Positions 26,527-33,406 of a stretch of 52,073 nt of DNA are shown one piece after another. The stretch comes from Sphingobacteriia bacterium (GTDB lineage Bacteria > Bacteroidota > Bacteroidia > J057 > RFSG01). Position numbers and translations under genes: made by a program. The stretch is taken from NCBI GenBank assembly GCA_009924095.1, contig RFSG01000005.1, forward strand, positions 1 to 52,073. Direction: 5' to 3'. The notes beneath the pieces were generated by a model. It searched no databases and was not told where the DNA came from. It worked only from the letters and a program-made list of their open reading frames with translations. Numbering within the stretch: position 1 is the first letter of the stretch; each line of letters starts with the position of its first letter.

Positions 26527-26534
26527 GTTTATTT

Positions 26535-27077
26535 TTAAGAATGAGTATTGTTTTGGGTAGATGAATTTCTTCGCGTTAACCAAGCAGCACCAATTAATGC
26601 AGCTAACAATAAAAAAGAAACAACTTCAAAGGGTAGTAAATAACGAGTTAAGGTTTGTACGCCAATAGCCTCTGAAATGCCTGTAGATATTGGATTTGAG
26701 TTTTCTGTGGGGGTATAAAGTGGGCTTGATTCTGCAGTAAACATTACGGCTATCAGGGCAACTAAAATCATTAAACAAACAAATCCTCCGGATAGTTGAT
26801 TTTTAAATCCTCCTTCTGCGGGTTCTTCTAATGTTCTTTTGGTTAGCATTATTCCAAACAGCAGCAATATTAATATCGCTCCTACATAAATGATAATTTG
26901 AGTGTAAGCTAAAAAATCTGCTCCAGCTAATAAATAAATAGCGGCTATTGAAAGAAGGCTAAGAAATAAAGCAAATGCTGACCGAATTAAATTGGGCAGT
27001 ATAGCAACCGCAATTGCGCCTAATATAGCAAGGGCTCCAAACAACCAAAATATAATTAAGGGAAGCAATGGTTTCAT
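26535..27077 (-). CDS. nuoJ: NADH-quinone oxidoreductase subunit J
   Basis: A five-helix membrane subunit of complex I, 180 residues. The conserved third-helix segment reads FLAYTQIIIYVGAILILLLFGIML (in two parts), with the Tyr-Val-Gly-Ala pi-bulge region that is typical of NuoJ. A hydrophilic loop between helices 4 and 5 (about residues 115-145) precedes the last helix, and the C-terminal tail is polar. The ATG overlaps the nuoI stop by four bases (ATGA), pointing to translational coupling. Confidence 0.95.
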   Translation of the reverse strand: MKPLLPLIIFWLFGALAILGAIAVAILPNLIRSAFALFLSLLSIAAIYLLAGADFLAYTQIIIYVGAILILLLFGIMLTKRTLEEPAEGGFKNQLSGGFVCLMILVALIAVMFTAESSPLYTPTENSNPISTGISEAIGVQTLTRYLLPFEVVSFLLLAALIGAAWLTRRNSSTQNNTHS

Positions 27078-27670
27078 TCAGTAACTCCTCCAGCTTTTGC
27101 TGCTTTTCGAGCAACCTCTAATTGATAGGCTTCATCCCGTTTTAAGGTTGCCTCTTGTGGGGATAAATTTCCATAATGGTAATTCATCAAGTCTCGGTCA
27201 AACTCACTGAAATCGAATACGGGTGTCATGGTTAAACATTCGGTAGGACAAACCGTAGTACATAGCCCACAGTAACAACATTTGGCCATGTCAATATCAA
27301 AAGTAGGAAGGTATAGTTTCTTTTTAGTGCCATCGGAGGTAAGTCCTAACGAGTCTTGGGTTTTGATTCCTTCAATGGTAATACAGTTCACTGGACAAAT
27401 CCTTGCACATTGGTCACATACAATACAGTCTTCGGTTTCAAGATGTAATCGGTATCTCCCATTAACCGGAATGGGTATCTGCTCTGAAGGATATTCTATT
27501 GTTACACGCCCTTCGGTTTGCGAAAAATATGTTGAGTCTTCTACTCCTACAGCAGAAATTTTTTTTCTTCCACTAACAAAGTGTTTCCAGGTCAACGATA
27601 AGCCTTTAAAATAAGAGTAAACACTATTATTATGTTTTGTTCCTTTTGGATCGGGCTCTTTATTATCCAT
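27074..27670 (-). CDS. nuoI: NADH-quinone oxidoreductase subunit I (two 4Fe-4S ferredoxin)
   Basis: A peripheral-arm subunit of complex I carrying clusters N6a and N6b, 198 residues. The two ferredoxin motifs are CIVCDQCARICPVNCI and CCYCGLCTTVCPTECL, with the normal CxxCxxCxxxCP spacing. The N-terminal amphipathic segment (YSYFKGLSLTWKHF) is the usual membrane-touching helix. It is the first nuo gene of this locus; nuoA to nuoH are not upstream. Instead its ATG follows a large glycosyltransferase-like gene by five bases, so nuoI-N is probably transcribed from that gene's promoter. Confidence 0.96.
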   Translation of the reverse strand: MDNKEPDPKGTKHNNSVYSYFKGLSLTWKHFVSGRKKISAVGVEDSTYFSQTEGRVTIEYPSEQIPIPVNGRYRLHLETEDCIVCDQCARICPVNCITIEGIKTQDSLGLTSDGTKKKLYLPTFDIDMAKCCYCGLCTTVCPTECLTMTPVFDFSEFDRDLMNYHYGNLSPQEATLKRDEAYQLEVARKAAKAGGVTE

Positions 27671-27675
27671 AACTT

Positions 27676-29667
27676 TTAATTATTACGGTCGAAATTATCG
27701 GGCTGAGACAATTTTTCAACTTCTGCGTTTTGCTTTAGCTCTTCTAATACTTCAGGTGGTACTATTCCCCCTAGTTCAATTAACTTTTCAGCAGCATGAA
27801 GCGAGCGAATAAATTGTTTATTCTCCAAGTATTTGCGTGCTAATTGTTCCCAAGCCATTTTAAATTGAATTAGTTCAGAAGATAAATATAAGGGACTATA
27901 TTTTTCTGCATTTTCTAAATCTTTTTCAGCTTGCATATAATCCCCGGCTTGAAAGCGCTGAAAAGATCGTTGAAACAAAGATTGAACACATGTTGAATCG
28001 TAGGCAAGAATTTCGGAATAATTGATAACAGACCAAGGAGTACGAGAAGTTGAATCTTGTTGAAAAAGGTTATCATTTGCGAGGGCAAGAATTGCATTCC
28101 AACGTTCTCCAGACCAAAAAGGCAATGTGTTAATAGCGGATAACAAGTCCCATTGTTTTTTCAATTTAGGATCTGTAAATAAATTCTTACCACTGGTTAT
28201 GGAGGCTAAATAATCTTTGGGTAATGCTCTTCGAAAATGGCCAGGTCTCCAAGAATTGTAAGGAGGGGTAATTCCTTTTGCAATTTGCATTTGCACATAA
28301 TCGCTATCTACTTCTACCATAGGTTGTCGTGCGAGAAAGGCATCCCCAAGTGCATAATAATCCACTACAAACACTTTGGGGCCAGCATAATACCCTAACA
28401 TGCCGATGGCTCCATTTACATTTACTTTTTGTTTTAATCTTCTGGCTAAATCGCCTCGAGAAATATCAGGGTGTCGTAAAGTTTGACCCCATTTTAGGTT
28501 CAGTAACAGCCCGGTATTTCGGTAATAAAATCCACGTTCATCACAAACGCCATTATCATCAATGAGTTCAGTGATAGGTTCATCTTTTCGGTAGGTTTTT
28601 CCGCTAAATAAAGGGGATAAAGGATTTAAAAGTCCCAGACCTAACAATGCAGCCACAGCAACAGTTCTGCCTGCAACTGAGCGTGGAAGTGGAATAGCAA
28701 GTGCCGACCCAACGATCATCCAAAAAGGAATGGCAAGAAAGCGCCCTCCCATAAAATCACCTCCAATGGACACTACCCAAATGAGATATAAAAGAACACA
28801 TCCTCCTAAAACTTTCCACCTTCTTCGAGTTTGAAAAAATATATATGCCAAACCACCCACAATTACAACCACACTCAAAGGATCTTGTATCAAACAAGAA
28901 TACAAATAGGATAAACCCTGACTCCATTTTTCAATCGTAGGAATACCTGTGTATAATTTTGCGATGGCAGTATTCGCAACCCAAGATCCATAATATAGAA
29001 TTGAGAATCCCTCCCAAGTAAGCAATATTAAGAACCCAGGCATTAATCCAAACAACCCAATCCATTTTTTATAGCGAAAGGTCATATAAATTAATGCAGG
29101 TAAAAAAATTAGCCCGAAGTCGGGTCGGGTAAGGATTAATCCCGCACTAATTAAAGATAGCCAAGTGATGGATTTAAATGAGGGTTGAGGAAATCGGTAC
29201 ACCAATAAAAACAATGCACTTAAAAAATAGCCTAAGGGTGTTTCTAATCCTGAGGTTGCATAATCAGTAAAACATTTTGACAACGACAAGGTTAACAGTA
29301 ACAAAACAGAAGGAAATCCATCGGAGGTTACATGCCATAATAACAAACAAACCCCTGCAACGCTTAGGAGTAAGGAAAGGAATAAGGAGGTATAATAAGG
29401 CTCTTGTGTTAAAGAGTAAAAAGGGGCAAGTAAAAATAGCCATAATGGATGCGTATAGGCTTGTACCCTATATCCTGCATTCCAGGTCAATCCATATCCA
29501 TGAATCCAATTATCAAGGGTACGGAAGGTAATAAAGGCATCATCACATACCCAAGCTGTGCGTATCAGAATACTCGTCAAAAGCACAAGTAAACCTATCA
29601 ACAGAAGCCTAGTATAGATGGCTTTCTCCTGGATGAAATTTCGCTTTTTAGGAATATTATTTCTCAT
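27676..29667 (-). CDS. AftB-like GT-C membrane glycosyltransferase with helical C-terminal domain
   Basis: A 663-residue membrane protein. After the first helix the sequence reads CDDAFITFRTLDNW, then HGYGLTWNAGYRVQAYTHPLW. This closely recalls the periplasmic loop of AftB / 'ZomB-like' GT-C enzymes (terminal beta-1,2-arabinofuranosyltransferase, GT89), in which the first acidic residues are catalytic. About ten more helices follow to about residue 355. The remaining 300 residues are soluble, and the last 130 (FQAGDYMQAEKDLENAEKYSP) look like TPR repeats. It probably moves a sugar from a polyprenyl-phosphate donor to an envelope glycan; the acceptor is unknown. It heads the transcript that continues into nuoI five bases later, which is an odd partner. 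Confidence 0.7.
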   Translation of the reverse strand: MRNNIPKKRNFIQEKAIYTRLLLIGLLVLLTSILIRTAWVCDDAFITFRTLDNWIHGYGLTWNAGYRVQAYTHPLWLFLLAPFYSLTQEPYYTSLFLSLLLSVAGVCLLLWHVTSDGFPSVLLLLTLSLSKCFTDYATSGLETPLGYFLSALFLLVYRFPQPSFKSITWLSLISAGLILTRPDFGLIFLPALIYMTFRYKKWIGLFGLMPGFLILLTWEGFSILYYGSWVANTAIAKLYTGIPTIEKWSQGLSYLYSCLIQDPLSVVVIVGGLAYIFFQTRRRWKVLGGCVLLYLIWVVSIGGDFMGGRFLAIPFWMIVGSALAIPLPRSVAGRTVAVAALLGLGLLNPLSPLFSGKTYRKDEPITELIDDNGVCDERGFYYRNTGLLLNLKWGQTLRHPDISRGDLARRLKQKVNVNGAIGMLGYYAGPKVFVVDYYALGDAFLARQPMVEVDSDYVQMQIAKGITPPYNSWRPGHFRRALPKDYLASITSGKNLFTDPKLKKQWDLLSAINTLPFWSGERWNAILALANDNLFQQDSTSRTPWSVINYSEILAYDSTCVQSLFQRSFQRFQAGDYMQAEKDLENAEKYSPLYLSSELIQFKMAWEQLARKYLENKQFIRSLHAAEKLIELGGIVPPEVLEELKQNAEVEKLSQPDNFDRNN

Positions 29668-29673
29668 CCATTA

Positions 29674-29681
29674 CAAATATA
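29674..29681 (-). promoter_or_regulatory. -7 box TATATTTG heading the GT-C/nuoI-N transcript
   Basis: Perfect TAnnTTTG on the minus strand, six bases before the ATG at 29667. It may drive the whole 8.6-kb GT-C plus nuoI-N unit, since no other clear box was seen before nuoI. Confidence 0.5.
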
Positions 29682-29718
29682 CAGGGTTACACTGCTATTT
29701 CTTAATGCCTAAGTTTCA

Positions 29719-31533
29719 TTAAAATTGACTTACTATCCCTAAATGCACTCTGGGTCTGGCAAAATTAAAGGCTTCTTGCCCAATCTGACCTGAGGCAAAC
29801 GTAAGATTTAAAATTCCTGCACGGGTTTCAAAATTGATTCCAACTCCAACACCTTTAGGCGTTTGAACACTACGCCGGCCTTGTTCCGTTAACACTATTT
29901 GAGATAGATCATAAAACAGTAAAACATGGGAATTCTTGTCTAACAAATAGCGGTATTCAAATGAAAAGACTGTATAAGCATTCGTAAAAAATTGATTCTC
30001 ATTGAAACCTCTTAACAAACGAGCGCCTCCAATTTGTGCTAAATCATTCCTAAAATATTCACTTTGTTGCAATTTAAAACTCCTATTTCCCAATACTAAA
30101 ACCTGTCTTTTAAAGGTTCGAGTAAACCACCAAGTTTCTAGGTGAAACTCTTGTTTGGGTAACCAGGTCGTTATTGAATTATAATCCAAGGAATCTAATC
30201 CTGGATTTCGAAAGATCTGTTTAAAGCCGGTCCCATAGTCTATCTTAAAAATAAAACCGTTACTAGGATTGAGTTTATAGTCTAACTTTTCAAATTCAAA
30301 TCCTAATCCAGCCAATTGATCTTTGCTATCTAAAACTGGGGGAGGTATTTTGCTTTTCTCCCAATTACGGGTAGATAATAATACAGAGTTCCTAAATCGA
30401 ACAAAGGCAAAAAGGCTAATGTTTCTAGAGAATTGCCAACCCGGACTTACCCGAATCCAGCGAGTTACAAAGGAGCTATCTTGTTTTTGTAGTTGAAATT
30501 CAAGTTGAGATTTTATGGGGGTTCCAAACCAATAAGGTTGATTGTATTTAATAGATAACCTTTGAGATGACCCAGGTAATTGCTCAAATTTTAAGGCAAC
30601 CAATTCTCCAATTCCTAATGGACTGACCAATTGAAAATCTAATAGTCCCGTTAACTGAACTTTTGCAGTACTATCAATTGGAGGTAAAAAGCCTAGAACC
30701 CCATCAATTCTACTCGATTTTCGGGGATTTAGTTTAAGCCATATTTCCGCTGAGTTTTGATGATAGTAAATTTGTGGATTATCTACATTTTGATAATAAA
30801 TCGAGTTATTAAGTATTAATGGAATATTTTCAATGGCTTCATGATTGTAAATGTCTCCTGGTTTTATTCTAACTAAAGAAGAAACAAATCTGGAGCTTTC
30901 TCTAATTTTTCCTTCGATGTGAAGGGAGTCAATCGTGAAGGATATACCTGATATCAATTGATATTTCGCGGAAACCCCAACGGTTTGCGAGGTAAAGGTG
31001 TCTAATTCTAAACGGGATTTTTGAAATCCAGCGAAGGGATATCCGCGATTTTGATACCAAATTAAAGTTTGTGTAAATTTTCTTTCGATTTCTTCTTGAT
31101 TAAATACGTGATTTGGTTTTCCAGTTTTTTTCCATTGTCCATAACTTTTGGCTTCAGGATGTACACTATCTAACCTTAACGTTTTCCAAATAAAACGAGG
31201 CCCTTCTTTCCAAATAATTAATTGGGTATCCTGAGCCATAACGGGGGCACTATCCAATGCAAAACCTGCAAAGCCTGACCGATAAAAAGCTTGGGTAAGT
31301 TCAGTTTTCCAAATTTGTAGGGTAGAATTAGAAGTGACTTTCTTAAGCGATCGTGACCAGGGTTTAAGAGAAAATGGGGCAGACGTGGCAGCCATTTTAT
31401 AATGGGAAACCATAGGAATAGAATCTAAGCCTTGACCTTTTCCTACTAAAGGAAAAGCCAATATACCTACCCAAAAAAGGAGGATACAAAAAAATGAAGA
31501 ATGGGTTCTACTCAAGGAAAATTTCAAGATCAA
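29719..31533 (-). CDS. Omp85-family outer-membrane protein (BamA/TamA-like)
   Basis: A 604-residue exported protein. A signal peptide covers about residues 1-33 (ending LVGKGQG). At least two POTRA-like segments follow (about 110-275, including FTIDSLHIEGKI). The rest alternates beta strands typical of a 16-strand barrel, with the Omp85 L6 motif LRGF (in ARLLRGFNENQF) near residue 500. It could be a TamA-like translocase subunit or an uncharacterised Bacteroidota Omp85. No ATG is available upstream of the signal peptide, so it appears to start at the TTG at 31533, preceded by TATCTTTA, a near -7 match. It lies 51 bases before the GT-C gene on the same strand. Confidence 0.8.
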   Translation of the reverse strand: MILKFSLSRTHSSFFCILLFWVGILAFPLVGKGQGLDSIPMVSHYKMAATSAPFSLKPWSRSLKKVTSNSTLQIWKTELTQAFYRSGFAGFALDSAPVMAQDTQLIIWKEGPRFIWKTLRLDSVHPEAKSYGQWKKTGKPNHVFNQEEIERKFTQTLIWYQNRGYPFAGFQKSRLELDTFTSQTVGVSAKYQLISGISFTIDSLHIEGKIRESSRFVSSLVRIKPGDIYNHEAIENIPLILNNSIYYQNVDNPQIYYHQNSAEIWLKLNPRKSSRIDGVLGFLPPIDSTAKVQLTGLLDFQLVSPLGIGELVALKFEQLPGSSQRLSIKYNQPYWFGTPIKSQLEFQLQKQDSSFVTRWIRVSPGWQFSRNISLFAFVRFRNSVLLSTRNWEKSKIPPPVLDSKDQLAGLGFEFEKLDYKLNPSNGFIFKIDYGTGFKQIFRNPGLDSLDYNSITTWLPKQEFHLETWWFTRTFKRQVLVLGNRSFKLQQSEYFRNDLAQIGGARLLRGFNENQFFTNAYTVFSFEYRYLLDKNSHVLLFYDLSQIVLTEQGRRSVQTPKGVGVGINFETRAGILNLTFASGQIGQEAFNFARPRVHLGIVSQF

Positions 31534-31608
31534 CTATAAAGATACCTATGCTTACAATTCTATAAGCGCACGCTACCTTTTTATACCGATAACGGCAATA
31601 AATTTTAG

Positions 31609-31616
31609 TAGCTTTG
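31609..31616 (+). promoter_or_regulatory. -7 box TAGCTTTG for sod-pssA-purS
   Basis: Perfect TAnnTTTG, 18 bases before the ATG at 31635, giving a leader of roughly 12-14 bases. It lies in the 101-base gap shared with the divergent Omp85-like gene. Confidence 0.5.
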
Positions 31617-31634
31617 ATTTAATTATTATTACCT

Positions 31635-32339
31635 ATGGACAGGAGAATATTTATTAAATCTACAGCAGTAGCAGGCGCAGCGAGTTGGGTGTTGGGGGCA
31701 TCAGCATTTCCGCAATTCACCAATGGTGGAATGTATCCGTATGCTTCTGAAAGCCCTAGCTTTGCGCAGGATGCTTTAGAGCCTTATATAGATAAGGAAA
31801 CGATGCGTATTCATTCTACATTACATCATCCGGCTTATACCCGTAATTTAAATCTTGCTTTTGATAAAGCTCCAGATTGGCAAATCAAACCGCTTACAGA
31901 ATTATTTTCTAAGCTTTCTGATTTGCCTCAACCTCTCCAGAATGCAATACGGAATTTTGGAGGTGGGCATTGGAATCATAATTTTTTCTGGAAATGTTTA
32001 AGTCCGGATAAACCTAAGATTTCGGAAAAGTTGTTGCAAAAAATCAATGCAGATTTTGGAAGTTATACATCCTTCCAAGAACAATTTAACCAAAAATCCA
32101 CGTCTGTTTTTGGTTCCGGATGGTGTTGGTTAATCCTGAAGGATAACAAATTATTGATTACGACTACACCCAATCAAGAGAATCCTTTAATGAACACTTC
32201 GGTAATGGGAAAACCATTATTGGCATTAGATGTTTGGGAACACGCCTATTATTTAAAATATCAAAATCGTAGAGCTGAGTATTTAACAGCTTGGTGGTCG
32301 GTTGTAAACTGGGATTTTGTAGGAAACCAATTGCCTTAG
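31635..32339 (+). CDS. Exported Fe/Mn superoxide dismutase with twin-arginine signal
   Basis: A 234-residue enzyme that dismutes superoxide to oxygen and hydrogen peroxide. The metal ligands of the Fe/Mn family are present: H60, H115 (GHWNH), D199 and H203 (LDVWEHAYY). The C-terminal motif RRAEYLTAWWSVVNW is typical. The N-terminus carries MDRRIFIKST followed by a hydrophobic Ala/Gly stretch, a Tat-type signal that would export the folded, metal-loaded enzyme. Most Fe/Mn SODs are cytoplasmic, so periplasmic placement is notable. Fe or Mn preference cannot be judged. The pssA ATG begins two bases after its stop, so the two are co-transcribed. Confidence 0.92.
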   Translation: MDRRIFIKSTAVAGAASWVLGASAFPQFTNGGMYPYASESPSFAQDALEPYIDKETMRIHSTLHHPAYTRNLNLAFDKAPDWQIKPLTELFSKLSDLPQPLQNAIRNFGGGHWNHNFFWKCLSPDKPKISEKLLQKINADFGSYTSFQEQFNQKSTSVFGSGWCWLILKDNKLLITTTPNQENPLMNTSVMGKPLLALDVWEHAYYLKYQNRRAEYLTAWWSVVNWDFVGNQLP

Positions 32340-32340
32340 C

Positions 32341-33075
32341 ATGAAGGGATTTCAGTATAAATTATTAATCCCTTCGGCGATTACTAGTTTAAATTTAGTT
32401 GCCGGCTTGATTGCAATTCTATTGGTTTTTAAGGGAGAATTTCGTTGGGCAGGATATAGTATCATAGGGGCTTCAGTTTTAGATTTTTTGGATGGCTTTG
32501 TAGCCAGGGCTTTGAAGGCAACCTCTGATTTTGGTAAAGAATTAGATTCCCTCGCCGATGTAGTTACGTTCGGAGTAGCTCCGGGTTTTTTGATGTATGG
32601 ATGGGATTTAAATCTTCAAGTTCTCCCCAATGCTCAAGGTCAAATTGACACATATCTCTGGTCGTGGCTTTGTTTGATTTTGCCGGTATTTGCTGCTTTA
32701 CGTTTGGCTTGGTTCAATATAGATTCCAGCCAGAAAGAGGGTTTTAGAGGAATTCCTACGCCAGCAATGTCTTTGTTTTTTGTGGGAATTTGTTTTTTAG
32801 GTCTTGATTTTCCTGATAGTTGGATTGCTCAGGTTATGCAAGTTCGATTCGTAATTCCAATACTATGTTGTGTGTTTGCTTTATTAATGGTAATTCCGCT
32901 TCCATTACTTGCCTTAAAATTCAATCATGGATTTGGGATTAAAAAGAACGCAGTGAAATATTTATTAATAGGGATTAGTCTGGGAGCCTTACTTTTATGG
33001 CAGATTTCTGCTTTTTCCGGAATAATATTGTTTTACTTGGTAGTATCCGGGATTTCGAGAATTAAATTGAATTAG
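32341..33075 (+). CDS. pssA: CDP-diacylglycerol--serine O-phosphatidyltransferase
   Basis: A membrane enzyme that makes phosphatidylserine, the precursor of phosphatidylethanolamine; 244 residues with about eight helices. The CDP-alcohol phosphotransferase motif DxxDGxxARx8GxxxDxxxD is complete at D48, D51, G52, A55, R56, G65, D69 and D73. The FGVAP stretch that follows and the GIPTPAMSLFF segment (near residue 140) match the bacterial PssA type II family. It follows sod by two bases and precedes purS by five, so the three form one unit. Confidence 0.92.
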   Translation: MKGFQYKLLIPSAITSLNLVAGLIAILLVFKGEFRWAGYSIIGASVLDFLDGFVARALKATSDFGKELDSLADVVTFGVAPGFLMYGWDLNLQVLPNAQGQIDTYLWSWLCLILPVFAALRLAWFNIDSSQKEGFRGIPTPAMSLFFVGICFLGLDFPDSWIAQVMQVRFVIPILCCVFALLMVIPLPLLALKFNHGFGIKKNAVKYLLIGISLGALLLWQISAFSGIILFYLVVSGISRIKLN

Positions 33076-33080
33076 AAACC

Positions 33081-33332
33081 ATGAATTTCAAAGCCACTGT
33101 TCATATCATGCCACGGCCAGGGATATTAGATCCACAAGGCAAAGCAACTCAAACCGGGTTGCATCAATTAGGGTTTTCAGGGATAAAAGAAGTTTTCATA
33201 GGAAAACAAATCAGCCTGCATCTCACAGCAGAAAACGAAGCCATAGCAAATGAAATGGTGGAAGGAGCCTGCCGTCGTCTGTTGGCAAATTTGATCATGG
33301 AAACCTATTCTTTTGAAATAGAAAAGGTATAA
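33081..33332 (+). CDS. purS: Phosphoribosylformylglycinamidine synthase subunit PurS
   Basis: A small 83-residue subunit of the three-part FGAM synthase (PurL-PurQ-PurS) of purine synthesis. It bridges the glutaminase and synthetase. It begins with the standard FKATVHIMPRPGILDPQGKA and GLHQLGF, and ends with the beta strand SFEIEKV. The length matches the family. Its partners purL and purQ are not in the window, so the genome probably encodes the short PurL type. The position after sod and pssA is unusual, and a long AT hairpin (33371-33401) follows the gene. Confidence 0.93.
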   Translation: MNFKATVHIMPRPGILDPQGKATQTGLHQLGFSGIKEVFIGKQISLHLTAENEAIANEMVEGACRRLLANLIMETYSFEIEKV

Positions 33333-33370
33333 AATATTACAATTATTTAATATTAAAGGTAGATTAGGAT

Positions 33371-33401
33371 TACTATAATTAAATATTATTTAATTATAGT
33401 A
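33371..33401. terminator. Bidirectional AT-rich hairpin between purS and ccmF
   Basis: Bases 33371-33384 pair perfectly with 33388-33401 around a three-base loop (arms TACTATAATTAAAT / ATTTAATTATAGTA). It lies between convergent genes, so it fits a terminator for both sides, though there is no GC-rich stem. A smaller inverted repeat, AATATTA / TAATATT, lies at 33333-33354, just after the purS stop. Confidence 0.55.
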
Positions 33402-33406
33402 TAATT

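Noticed and set aside
26527..26583. Longer NuoK start overlapping nuoJ
   Set aside because: NuoK proteins begin at MAIPSEH-type sequence; the added residues match no family feature.
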